Source: Sphingomonas koreensis (GTDB lineage Bacteria > Pseudomonadota > Alphaproteobacteria > Sphingomonadales > Sphingomonadaceae). From it: DNA of 64,000 nt. Below the pieces are notes generated by a model, which worked only from the letters and a program-made list of their open reading frames with translations, did not search any database and had not been told where the DNA came from. Positions 35,287 through 43,557 of this stretch are shown here, piece by piece. The position numbers and the translations under genes were made by a program. Each line of letters opens with the position of its first letter. Position 1 is the stretch's first letter. The DNA is taken from the NCBI RefSeq assembly GCF_002797435.1, contig NZ_PGEN01000001.1, positions 2,850,501 through 2,914,500 of the forward strand, read 5' to 3'.

Positions 35287-35672
35287 CCCGGCACGGCCGA
35301 TCGCCGGTTACCCCCGCGGCATGCCTGTCGCGGAGAATGACGGGTGTTGCCTCGAGCCCGCGCAAAAGCGGACGCATCGCTGCAAAAGTCGGACGGTCCG
35401 CTTCCAAGCGCCCGCCTCATCGCCCGAAAAGCAGCCGGTCCGCTCTCCGATCCGTCCGCCTGCCGGCAACACCCGCCGCCGCCCAGAGCAGGCCAAAACC
35501 CAAAACCACATAGACCAACGCCAGAGGCCCGCGGGTTCGGGCACCGCCGACTTTCCGACGCCTCACGGCGTCCGAAACTCTAAACGCTAGCGGTCCGTCC
35601 GCTTTGAGGAAGCGAGCCTGCAAAAGCTGCCGCCCCGGCAATCTCGATGCGCACGCATGACAATACCGGGCG
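35287..35672. other. Region downstream of the IS91 transposase
   Basis: A 386-bp stretch where the rolling-circle origin end of the IS91 element would be expected. Several short frames exist on both strands but none has recognisable motifs. GC-rich dyads are present; none could be assigned as the element end. Confidence 0.4.
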
Positions 35673-36596
35673 TCACTTGCTCGGCGAGACGACCGCCTGA
35701 TTGCCCACACCTTCGGGGTCGGCGATGAAAAATTGCTCGTTTCCAAGGGCGTTTTGCTTGCGCTCCTCGTCCAGCCGCCATTCGCGGATCCGCCGCTCGC
35801 GAAGCGCTTCCCTACGCTCCTGCCGATACTCCCGGCGATAGTCGCGTTCGGTCTTCTGGTAAGCCCAGCCGCGTTGCGGGCGGGGGCCGCGCGCCGACAG
35901 CGACAGCCCCTCCGACCGGACGACCCTGATCTCGTCAGGCGTGCATCGGAAGACCGTGAAGCGCTCGCCGATCCACAGGATGAAGCTGAAAACGCAATCG
36001 TCCTGATGATGCCGGACGCTGATGCCCGCAGGTTCGAAGCCGGTTCTCTTCAGTTGCCCCACCAGCCCACCGATGGTGACCACAGCGCATGCCGCAAGCC
36101 CGAAGGCAATCCATTTGCGAGCGCGCTGGCTGCTTCCGCGCGCGAGCCTGACGACCGTACCGGCAGCAATGGCCGCTGCCGCAGCAAGCACCACCCAAGT
36201 CCCCGGCAGCGACATGTGCAGGGTGAAATACCATTCGAAGAACGCGCTCTTTTCGGCACCGATATACGTGTCGATGTAGCGCTGTCGGACGAACTCCCGC
36301 GCCAGATACAAGGCGAGCAGGGCTATGGCGAGGATGAGGAGGTTTCGTCGCGTGCCCAGAACCTCGTAGCGCCAATAGGCCCATGCCAGCAACGCGAAGG
36401 GCAGGAGCCGGAGCGCCGCAGACAGGCCGCTCATCAGCACGTCGCCCGGCGTCGCCAGGCTGAAGAAATCGAGGTTCCAGGTCGAGAAGACGAGCCACAG
36501 CAACGCCGAAGCGGCGAGAAAGCTGGCGGCAGTCCCGATCGAGAAGGCTTCGATCAGCCAGACCCAAACGGCACGCTCCGAACGATCCGCTGGCAT
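35673..36596 (-). CDS. Hypothetical integral membrane protein
   Basis: A 307-aa protein with five predicted membrane segments: VWLIEAFSIGTAASFLAASA, LSAALRLLPFALLAWAYW, LLILAIALLALYLA, WVVLAAAAAIAAGTVV and WIAFGLAACAVVTIGGLVG. Then come a soluble part with FILWIGERFTVFRC and a highly charged tail RDYRREYRQERREALRERRI that may form a helix. The ATG at 36596 gives the natural N-terminus MPADRSERAVW. I recognise no family. It is alone between the IS91 element and the conflict locus. Confidence 0.7.
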   Translation of the reverse strand: MPADRSERAVWVWLIEAFSIGTAASFLAASALLWLVFSTWNLDFFSLATPGDVLMSGLSAALRLLPFALLAWAYWRYEVLGTRRNLLILAIALLALYLAREFVRQRYIDTYIGAEKSAFFEWYFTLHMSLPGTWVVLAAAAAIAAGTVVRLARGSSQRARKWIAFGLAACAVVTIGGLVGQLKRTGFEPAGISVRHHQDDCVFSFILWIGERFTVFRCTPDEIRVVRSEGLSLSARGPRPQRGWAYQKTERDYRREYRQERREALRERRIREWRLDEERKQNALGNEQFFIADPEGVGNQAVVSPSK

Positions 36597-37391
36597 GTTC
36601 GCCGCCCCCTCTTTCTGGCGCGAGAACCCAACGCACGTGCCTCGACGAGCATGGCAGCCCCTCCAGCTACCTGAACCGCTCGCCATGCACCGAAACGCTC
36701 TCGCGGAATTCCCGCCCGAAGCCATCGCTCCCACACTGCCTTCGCGAGCACAATAGCGAAACGCGCAAGCGCGCGCGGAACTCGCGGCTGCCGAAACGGC
36801 GTGCCGATCGAGCCCGGACCGAGCGTCGTGCCGTCAGCCGCCTCCATGGCCAGTCCTTCAGAAACCAGCCATCGCGGCCGCTGTCGCGGCGCATCCCGAT
36901 GCCCTTGGCTCGACGATGATCGATAGGCTGCCGTAATCACCGGGCGGGCCGGTTGGCCGGTTGGGGTACGGGTGAACGATTCCTCATAACTGATCGGCGA
37001 TCCGATCGCCGCGACCCGTTGGGCTGGAAATTAGGAGAACTTCCCTAGCGGTTGCCATTTCTCAATGCTTCAGCCGAATCATCGAATTGCGGCTTCGGCG
37101 ACGGATGATGGCGGGCGCGAACGGCGACAATGAGGACGCCTAACCGCCTGACCGACCTTGGCGAGAGCCGACCGGCAATTCATGGGCCGCTTTCGGTCTG
37201 GCGGCTTTCAGTCGACTGGCGCACTGGAGCTGCCGTTGGTGGGCGACACGCCGCAGTCGCTGAGGCCGCGACGGTCGGCACACGGACGATTTGCATGGGA
37301 CCCGCCTGTCTTGGTTGAACGTTCCCGGAGGATGCGCGGCCTTTCAGAGCGACGATGCCCATCAATGCGTGGCCCATTTATTGGGTAGCGC
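36597..37391. other. Gene-poor stretch in the accessory region
   Basis: About 795 bp without a convincing gene. A leftward frame at 36554-36940 (up to 128 aa, with a helical LARFAIVLAKAVWERWLRAG) overlaps the membrane-protein start and is too weak to call. Frames at about 37130-37390 are Arg-rich and look non-coding. It may hold degraded sequence. Confidence 0.4.
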
Positions 37392-37922
37392 TTAGCTTGC
37401 TTGCTCCGAGGGCAATGCCCGCGCCTCCAACGTTCCAATCACCAGTCTAGACTGTTCGAGGTTTGCTGCCGAATCTACCGAGCGAGGTGCGAAACTCAGT
37501 ACCGGCAGCGGCCGCATCATTAGACCGGCTTGAGAGGTTAGAGACGCAACCAACGTCCGGAAATACGGATACGCTGCTACCTTCCCGACCCGTTCCACAA
37601 AAAGCTCGCCCGCGGCCTGGTCGCATTCGCCCTGAATCTTATAGCTCACGAAATAGGTAGCGCTAACCGACAAGATGCGCTTCCGGCCCTGACGGCATAC
37701 GACCTCATATGATAGGATTCCGTACAGCGACCCGGATTCTGGCTCTAGATAGCTTTGAACCATAGTCGCGCTGATATTATTTCGCCAGGCATCGGGATCT
37801 AGATCGAGCGCCTCTGGCTTCATATCAAACCGATTTGTTGTAAGCCTAATGCTTCGCAGGTTCGCCCTTGCGACAATGCTGTTGTAGGTTTGCGCGTCCA
37901 TCTTGTGTGGATCTTGAGCCAA
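37392..37922 (-). CDS. SecB-like chaperone (conflict-locus component)
   Basis: A 176-aa protein with SecB-like features: a beta-rich middle (GSLYGILSYEVVCRQ, ILSVSATYFVSYKI) and the characteristic end GKVAAYPYFRTLVASLTSQAG followed by PLPVLSF, comparable to the SecB segment with WPYFRE and a MGLPPL-type tail. A TTG start at 37922 was chosen because AGGAG (37931-37935) lies 8 bases ahead; an ATG at 37901 lacks a ribosome site. It follows an XRE gene directly, like SecB-type chaperones of toxin-antitoxin-chaperone loci. SecB assignment is by pattern only, with moderate certainty. Confidence 0.65.
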   Translation of the reverse strand: MAQDPHKMDAQTYNSIVARANLRSIRLTTNRFDMKPEALDLDPDAWRNNISATMVQSYLEPESGSLYGILSYEVVCRQGRKRILSVSATYFVSYKIQGECDQAAGELFVERVGKVAAYPYFRTLVASLTSQAGLMMRPLPVLSFAPRSVDSAANLEQSRLVIGTLEARALPSEQAS

Positions 37923-37933
37923 GTCAGTAGCTC

Positions 37934-38422
37934 CTAGCGGACAGTAGCGAAACGACGAGGCTTGATCTCCTCTGCGCTTTCGGCGCGCACCCAACTGTCT
38001 AGGAAGCGCCCAGCAACGCTCGCGCCTTCGCCATGTGGGCCGTCGATCGTGATATTGGATGGGACCTCGACATCGTGCACAAGCCCGCTCACAGTCCAAC
38101 GATCGTCACCGTGTTCGACATGCGCCGAGGTGAGGGATTCAAACTCGCGCAAGGATGTGATGTGAGCCGTCTCGCCGAGGTGATAATATATTCGCGCTAT
38201 TGTCTTGATGGTGAGGTTTTTGGCCTGATCACCAAACATCTGACTGACGCGTGCCTCGGTCACGTTAAGGCGCCTCGCCAAGTCGCGTGCGCGTAAACCC
38301 TTGTCATTCAGCAGCCTCTGAATCTCGCACTGCACCGCCAGCGTGAAATCGGCCTCCGCGGCTTCCACGGCGAAGGTCTCAGCATCGCATGTAGCGGCGC
38401 TCCCCTGCGTCATTTTGGTCAT
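37934..38422 (-). CDS. XRE-type antitoxin/regulator-like protein
   Basis: A 162-aa protein with a mid-N-terminal helix-turn-helix: LLNDKGLRARDLARRLNVTEARVSQMFGDQ, then LTIKTIARIYYHLG, at about residues 37-83. The preceding 35 residues are acidic and the C-terminal half is unassigned. The start codon overlaps the stop of the upstream 135-aa gene (ATGA), and the SecB-like gene follows after 11 bp, so all three form one operon. Repression of the divergent promoters via the TTAAGTT boxes is inferred. A HigA-like antitoxin is the alternative description. Confidence 0.8.
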   Translation of the reverse strand: MTKMTQGSAATCDAETFAVEAAEADFTLAVQCEIQRLLNDKGLRARDLARRLNVTEARVSQMFGDQAKNLTIKTIARIYYHLGETAHITSLREFESLTSAHVEHGDDRWTVSGLVHDVEVPSNITIDGPHGEGASVAGRFLDSWVRAESAEEIKPRRFATVR

Positions 38423-38826
38423 CGCTCCGTTCCTTTCTGCTGCAATACGGTAACAAGCGGTAACATCGCCTGCGCCGGCGCAGCTGGCTCAACCAGCGGC
38501 AGACGTGCAGCGATCCGCACCTCGGTAGTGAAGAAAGTCTGAAGGGTCTCGTCGGTGCCGCGTCGTCCGATCACTTGGACGCCATCGGCGATGAACTGCT
38601 CAAGTCGGCCATGAGGATCGCCATCCACCCGGCAAAACACCTGGGTCGGGAGATTATCGCATCCTTCACAAAAACGCCGAAACGCGGCCCGCAATCTGAG
38701 AAACACCGCAAGAGAAATTTGCGTCTGAAGAGCCTGCCAGTCTGACTCGCGCATAGCGATTCGTCGCCGAGCGCCTTCGAAGCGCATCGCCAAATGCTCG
38801 CTAGCTGTCCGACCGGCTGGATCCAA
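38419..38826 (-). CDS. Unknown 135-aa protein, first gene of the XRE/SecB-like operon
   Basis: A 135-aa protein with a helical, basic N-terminal half (EGARRRIAMRESDWQALQ, FLRLRAAFRRFCEGC) and a mixed second half (VFCRVDGDPHGRLEQFI, QTFFTTEVRIAARLPL). It begins at TTG 38826, preceded by GAGGTGG 6 bases away; a later ATG at 38787 is possible. I do not recognise a family; it does not look like HigB or another common toxin. Its position ahead of an XRE gene and a SecB-like gene makes it the candidate toxin or client of the operon. Confidence 0.65.
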   Translation of the reverse strand: MDPAGRTASEHLAMRFEGARRRIAMRESDWQALQTQISLAVFLRLRAAFRRFCEGCDNLPTQVFCRVDGDPHGRLEQFIADGVQVIGRRGTDETLQTFFTTEVRIAARLPLVEPAAPAQAMLPLVTVLQQKGTER

Positions 38827-38842
38827 GGTTCCACCTCAGAGC

Positions 38843-38935
38843 TTAAGTTATTCATTAAGTTGGACTTCGTCTAGCACCTTTTTTGGGCGCGCCCACACGT
38901 TGATTTTTTCCAGAACTTAATCTATCGGTAAAGTT
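38843..38935. promoter_or_regulatory. Divergent operator region with TTAAGTT/AACTTAA boxes
   Basis: Two direct TTAAGTT copies, at 38843-38849 and 38855-38861 (5-bp spacer), lie before the leftward operon. An inverted pair, AACTTAA (38914-38920) and TAAAGTT (38929-38935), lies before the rightward operon. A GGGCGCGCCC palindrome is between them. Repeated boxes in both promoter regions suggest one shared regulator, probably the XRE protein; this is inference. Confidence 0.5.
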
Positions 38936-38992
38936 AACACGATCGCAATGGAGGGGATGCGGCCGGGTCTGAAAAGAATGAAAGGGACTCAA

Positions 38993-40165
38993 ATGACCGC
39001 ATCGCTTACCTTTTTTCCGGTCTGCAACGGCGATATGACGCTGTTGGAACTCGACAATGAGCAGAAGCTGCTTATCGACCTGCATGTTCGGAAGGCGGCC
39101 GATGATCCGGAGGACGATACGCCCGATGTGATGGCGATGCTGCGCGCGAGGTTGACCCGCGACGAAAAGGGCCGGCTTTTTGTCGACGGCTTCTTGCTGA
39201 GCCATCCGGACAAGGATCATATCGGCGGACTCGAGCGCCATTTTCACCTTGGCCCTCCTGATGAGTGGGACGAGGAGGACGACAAGATCTTGATCCGCGA
39301 GATCTGGTCGTCGCCGATTGTCTTCCGCCGGGCTTCGTCGCGCCACGTCCTCTGCCCCGATGCGAAGGCGTGGGCCAAGGAGGCGCGCCGCCGGGTCGCC
39401 CTCTATCGCGAAACGCGTTCGCCTGGCATCGAAGGAAATCGCATTCAGATCATGGGTGAGGACATCGACGGCAAGACCGACGATATTCTCGGGATCGTGA
39501 TCAAGGCTGAGGGCGTGGTCAACGCGCTCAATCGGGTCGCCGCGGGCGCGTTCGAGGCCCGTCTGCTCGCGCCGCTTCCGCAGGGCGACGACGAGGATTT
39601 GGACGCGCTTCTGGCGAAGAACCGTTCATCCGTAATCCTTCGTTTCTCAATTCGCGGCGCGGGATATGCGGATAAGTGCCGCTTCCTCACCGGCGGAGAT
39701 GCGGAGGTCGCCATCTGGGAACGTCTCTGGGACAAGCATGGCGCGTATAACGCGGACTGGCTGACGTACGACGTTCTGCAGGCGCCCCATCACTGCTCTT
39801 GGCACAGCCTCAGCTACTACAGCTACTCGACCTACGGTGAAGAGGCGGAAGTTTGCGAAGGCGCTCGCAACGCCCTTTCTCAGACCCGCAAGGGCGCCGT
39901 CATCGTCGCAAGCTGCGAGCATATCGACCCGGAAGACGCTGACCCTCCTAGCGATCGCGCAAAGCGCGAATACATCTCAATCGTTGATGACAAGAAGGAC
40001 CGCTTCGTTTGCGTGACCGATGTCTGGGACGATGAGAGCCAGCCTCTCAAGTACGACATCGTCTCGAGCGGGATTATCAAGGTCGTGAAGAATGCTGCCA
40101 AGGCCGCGGCGACCGCGCTGGGTATCGGCGCAACGGCGGCGCAAGCACGACCGCATGGCAGCTAG
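38993..40165 (+). CDS. MBL-fold metallo-hydrolase (ComEC/Rec2-like), conflict-locus component
   Basis: A 390-aa metallo-beta-lactamase-fold protein. It begins MTASLTFFPVCNGDMTLLELDN and carries the metal motif H71-x-D73-x-D75-H76 in LLSHPDKDHIGG. Later FLTGGDAEVAIWERL and VLQAPHHCSWHS supply further ligands, as in ComEC-type nuclease-like MBL proteins. The ATG at 38993 follows AAAGGGAC; upstream ATGs at 38978 and 38948 have poorer ribosome sites. It lies 3 bp ahead of the E2-E1-JAB gene. The substrate is unknown; nucleic acid or a nucleotide is plausible. Confidence 0.85.
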   Translation: MTASLTFFPVCNGDMTLLELDNEQKLLIDLHVRKAADDPEDDTPDVMAMLRARLTRDEKGRLFVDGFLLSHPDKDHIGGLERHFHLGPPDEWDEEDDKILIREIWSSPIVFRRASSRHVLCPDAKAWAKEARRRVALYRETRSPGIEGNRIQIMGEDIDGKTDDILGIVIKAEGVVNALNRVAAGAFEARLLAPLPQGDDEDLDALLAKNRSSVILRFSIRGAGYADKCRFLTGGDAEVAIWERLWDKHGAYNADWLTYDVLQAPHHCSWHSLSYYSYSTYGEEAEVCEGARNALSQTRKGAVIVASCEHIDPEDADPPSDRAKREYISIVDDKKDRFVCVTDVWDDESQPLKYDIVSSGIIKVVKNAAKAAATALGIGATAAQARPHGS

Positions 40166-40168
40166 GCG

Positions 40169-42430
40169 GTGAGCAACGATACTGACGACATGGCCGCCAA
40201 ACACATCCTCCGGGTGGCAATGAGTCACCCGGAGTGCGTTGACGGGGCCGTATTGCCTGAGGCTGGTGTTCGTCTCGATATTCGCGTTGAAATGCCGCTG
40301 GACGCGAAGGACGACGGCGTTAGCAGCACGGGCGTTCGTGTCGTTGAGCCCGTAACCTTCATCATCCCGGCGGGGTATCCCTGGCGCTCTCCGCGCGTGC
40401 ATCTGCGGGACGACTTTCCTCGAACCTTCGCGCACCTTCTGCCCACTGCCCCCGAAGCGCCACCCCGGCCCTGCCTGGTCGAGGGCGACCAAGATGAGTT
40501 TTTCCTGCAGTTTGGACTCGTCGAGTACGGCATCTTCCACTTGGTCGAGCAAGCGGCTGTGTGGCTTCGAAAGGCAGCCATCGATCATCTGATTGATCCT
40601 CGCCAAGGCTGGGAGCCGATGATGCGTCGCGGCTTGTCCGATGTGCTGATGCTTGACGCAGAGACCGCGCGAACCGCAGCGCCGAAATCTGGAGGGTTCC
40701 GAACGTGGAAGGCTGAGTTTGTCCGCCGGGGTGGTCATGCGTCGGCCCTGAACGCCGGCGCGACCACATGGATAACCAGCGATGGGTCTGCCGTTCCGCT
40801 AAGCCGTACCGACAATACCCTCTTTCTGGTGTCGCCTGAGGTCCGTGACGTCACAAAAGGCTCGACCGTGGTCGGCATCATAGCCCCCGACAAGCCGGCC
40901 AGAGGCGGCGATCAGATTAGCGACCGCTATCTTCCGGAAGATGTCACGACGCTGGGCGACCTTCGCCGCCGCGCGAAGGACTTTGGATGCGAACGCGGCC
41001 TAGAGCTCTTTCTCGCCAACCTTGAGCGCTGTTTCGCCGGCTTTCATCTGCCGGCCCCGATACCGGTTGGCGTGGTCTTGTGCGTTCGTCGGCCATTTAC
41101 GCTCACTGGCTCAACCTCGGCGATCGAGTTGCTGCCGTATGTTGTCGAGATACGCCCCTTCCCGGGACGGACATCCCTATTCCCCGAGGGTGATAGCGAG
41201 CCAGTGGCGCCTGCCATTCACTATCAGACGTTGACCCCTGGCCTTCTTCGCACCCTGTCGGGAGTCCCTGAACGCCCGAGCGTTGCGGTACTCGGCGCCG
41301 GCAGTGTCGGCTCGAAACTCGCGATGCATGCTGCGCGCGCTGGCCAATCTGTCTCGGCCATAAGCGATGCAAGTTGGCTGCGCCCACATAACATGGCACG
41401 CCATGCGATGGGTGGAGAGCATATCGGCTCTGACAAATCGGAAGCCTTGGCCAACGAGCTACGAGCCCTTCAGCAAGCGCCCAGCACTTTTACAGGCGAC
41501 ATCGCATTCGGCCTTCGGGACCCAGCGCGGCGCGCGAGCATAATCCCTGCTGGCACAAAGGCCGTGATCAACGCAACGGCGTCACTCTCAGTGCGCGAGG
41601 CGCTGATCCACGCGATGAAACCCCGGGATCGGATCAGACTTTTCGAAGCCGCTCTCTTTGGCAGAGGGCGCGTTGGCTATCTGCTTGCCGACGGCAAGGA
41701 TCACAACCCCAACCACGGCGATCTCATGGCGGAATTGTACGCCACGCTTGAGAATCCGGAAGTCGCGGCGCTTTTGTTCGATCCCGGGTCGGGTCTGGCC
41801 GAAGTGCAGATCGGTCAGGGATGCGGTTCGCTCACCATGACCATAGACGATGCGCAGCTTTCGATGATGACCGCGGGCATCGCAAAAGAGATTAACCGCG
41901 CCACCGATGAGGCGGCTCCCGACGGGACGATCGTGCTTGGAACCTCTGATGCCGAGAGCTCCTCAATGCGGTGGACGCGGCAAACGGTACCACCGTTCGA
42001 AACCGTGTCGATCGGCGGCAGTGGCGGCTGGGAACTTCGTATCTCCGCTCGCGTCGCAAAACAGATTAGAGATGAAGCGCGTCGATACCCAGGCGTTGAG
42101 ACGGGCGGCCTGATGATCGGATTGAGCAGCGAACGCCTGAAAACTGTTACGGTTGTGGATCTGCTGGACGCACCGGCAGACAGTACCCGGTCAGCCGGCA
42201 TGTTCGTTCTTGGAACCCAAGGGCTTCACCGCAGCATCGAAGAGCGCCATCTCAAAAGTGGGCAGACTCTGTTCGATGTGGGCACCTGGCATAGCCACCT
42301 GGCCGATCAGGGCCCGTCTAAGACAGACTGGGATACTGCGGCAGAACTGGCCCTGGGGCGTGCCCCGCCTTCGGTTCTGTTAATTGTCACTCCCAAGCGC
42401 TTTCACGCGCTAATTGCTCGAGGCGCTTGA
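40169..42430 (+). CDS. E2-E1-JAB triple-fusion ubiquitin-like conjugation/deconjugation protein
   Basis: A 753-aa fusion. Residues 1-150: E2-like (UBC) domain with FIIPAGYPWRSPRVHL and the probable active cysteine C102 in RPCLVEG. Residues about 365-600: ThiF/E1 adenylyltransferase with nucleotide loop VLGAGSVGSKLA (375-384) and D400, with C552 in GQGCGSLT as probable catalytic cysteine. Residues about 620-753: JAB/Mov34 peptidase with E644 (ETGGLMIG), H708-S-H710, S717 and D720; the His-to-Ser spacing is one residue shorter than usual. Residues 150-365 are an uncharacterised linker. Such domains charge, transfer and remove a ubiquitin-like tag. No separate Ubl gene is seen. Confidence 0.88.
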   Translation: MSNDTDDMAAKHILRVAMSHPECVDGAVLPEAGVRLDIRVEMPLDAKDDGVSSTGVRVVEPVTFIIPAGYPWRSPRVHLRDDFPRTFAHLLPTAPEAPPRPCLVEGDQDEFFLQFGLVEYGIFHLVEQAAVWLRKAAIDHLIDPRQGWEPMMRRGLSDVLMLDAETARTAAPKSGGFRTWKAEFVRRGGHASALNAGATTWITSDGSAVPLSRTDNTLFLVSPEVRDVTKGSTVVGIIAPDKPARGGDQISDRYLPEDVTTLGDLRRRAKDFGCERGLELFLANLERCFAGFHLPAPIPVGVVLCVRRPFTLTGSTSAIELLPYVVEIRPFPGRTSLFPEGDSEPVAPAIHYQTLTPGLLRTLSGVPERPSVAVLGAGSVGSKLAMHAARAGQSVSAISDASWLRPHNMARHAMGGEHIGSDKSEALANELRALQQAPSTFTGDIAFGLRDPARRASIIPAGTKAVINATASLSVREALIHAMKPRDRIRLFEAALFGRGRVGYLLADGKDHNPNHGDLMAELYATLENPEVAALLFDPGSGLAEVQIGQGCGSLTMTIDDAQLSMMTAGIAKEINRATDEAAPDGTIVLGTSDAESSSMRWTRQTVPPFETVSIGGSGGWELRISARVAKQIRDEARRYPGVETGGLMIGLSSERLKTVTVVDLLDAPADSTRSAGMFVLGTQGLHRSIEERHLKSGQTLFDVGTWHSHLADQGPSKTDWDTAAELALGRAPPSVLLIVTPKRFHALIARGA

Positions 42431-42434
42431 TCCG

Positions 42435-42602
42435 ATGTCCGAAGGCAAAACCTTGAAGGAACAGAATGCTTGGTTAATCCGGGCTACTATGATCGCCCAC
42501 ATTGCGGCTTTTGCTTGGATCGCACTCGAGCCTCGGAAGGTCCTGTCGTCCACGGCTGCCGAACTGGTGAATAAGCTGGAAGCAATGGCGTTGCCAGGCT
42601 CG
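42435..42602 (+). pseudogene. Third gene of the operon, truncated by IS21
   Basis: 56 native codons starting MSEGKTLKEQNAWLIRATMI, then AHIAAFAWIALEPRKVLSS and AAELVNKLEAMALPGS, after which IS21 sequence begins at 42603. The start lies 4 bp after the E2-E1-JAB stop, so it belongs to the same operon. The segment WLIRATMIAHIAAFAWIAL is hydrophobic enough for a membrane helix. The remaining gene is absent from the window, because the other side of the IS is an unrelated CoA ligase. Confidence 0.65.
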
Positions 42603-42672
42603 TGTCAACGGCGGTCGGATTTCAGGCCAGCATGGCGGAGTAAAAGCAGGCCATTGAGGATGAACGCGGACT

Positions 42673-42708
42673 ATATGCAAAGGGCCCCGATCGGGGCCCT
42701 TTGCATAT
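42673..42708. terminator. 36-bp perfect palindrome downstream of istB (copy 2)
   Basis: The same palindrome as in copy 1 (starts ATATGCAAAGGGCCCC), 19 bp after the istB stop. It would also stop transcripts entering from the E2-E1-JAB operon. Confidence 0.7.
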
Positions 42709-42726
42709 TTGCCGTTTTGCGGCGGG

Positions 42727-43557
42727 TCAGTCGGCGGGGGTGGCCTGGTTTTGCTCCGCCCTGGCAGCGCGGCGACGGTGGGCGGATTGCTTCAGGCGGT
42801 AGCTGTCGCCGTTCATGGTCAGGATGCTGACGTGGTGAGTGAGCCTGTCGAGCAGCGCTCCGGTGAGCCGCTCGGACCCGAGGACCTGCGTCCAGTCCTC
42901 GAACGGCAGGTTGGAGGTGACGATGGTCGATCCGCGCTCGTAACGCTGTGAGAAGGTCTCGAACAACAGTTCCGCGCCCGTGGGGGAGAGCGGAACGTAG
43001 CCCAGTTCATCGACGATCAGCAGCTTCACGGCGGCAAGCTCGCGTTGCATCTTGAGCAGCCGCTTTTCGTCGCGGGCTTCCAGCAACTGGTTCACCAGCG
43101 CTGCGGCGGTGGTGAACGCGACCGTGAAGCCCTTCTGGCAGGCGGCCAGTCCCAGGGCGAGCGCGGCGTGCGTTTTGCCCGTGCCACTGTTGCCAAGCGC
43201 GATGATGTTTTCCCGGCGCAAGATGTACTCGCAGCGTGCCAGTTCCAGCACGAGCATCTTGTTGAGGCTGGGGATGGCCGTGAAGTCGAAGGTATCGAGG
43301 CTCTTCACCGCCGGGAACCGGGCAGCACGGATCCGGCGCTCGACCGTGCGGCGCTCCCGGTCGATCAGCTCCAGTTCGATGAGACGCAGCAGGTAGCGGG
43401 TGTGATCAACGCCATCGCGCGCACATTCCCGGGCCAGCTTCTCATACTCGCGCAGGACCGTGGGCAGCTTGAGCTGCTTGAGGTGATGCGCCAGCAGAAC
43501 CTGCGGCGTGCCCGCCGTCGTACCGGGCGGCATCTTGTCGTCCGCCGCCCGGCTCAT
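42727..43557 (-). CDS. istB: IS21 helper ATPase IstB (copy 2)
   Basis: A 276-aa protein identical in translation to the copy at 31453, with the same Walker A (GNSGTGKTH) and Walker B (LLIVDELGY). It overlaps the istA stop by 4 bp. The identical sequence indicates a recent duplication of the element. Confidence 0.96.
   Translation of the reverse strand: MSRAADDKMPPGTTAGTPQVLLAHHLKQLKLPTVLREYEKLARECARDGVDHTRYLLRLIELELIDRERRTVERRIRAARFPAVKSLDTFDFTAIPSLNKMLVLELARCEYILRRENIIALGNSGTGKTHAALALGLAACQKGFTVAFTTAAALVNQLLEARDEKRLLKMQRELAAVKLLIVDELGYVPLSPTGAELLFETFSQRYERGSTIVTSNLPFEDWTQVLGSERLTGALLDRLTHHVSILTMNGDSYRLKQSAHRRRAARAEQNQATPAD

Noticed and set aside
36554..36940. Leftward 128-codon frame
   Set aside because: Overlaps the start of the membrane-protein gene, has no recognised motif and a weak start; left as uncertain sequence.
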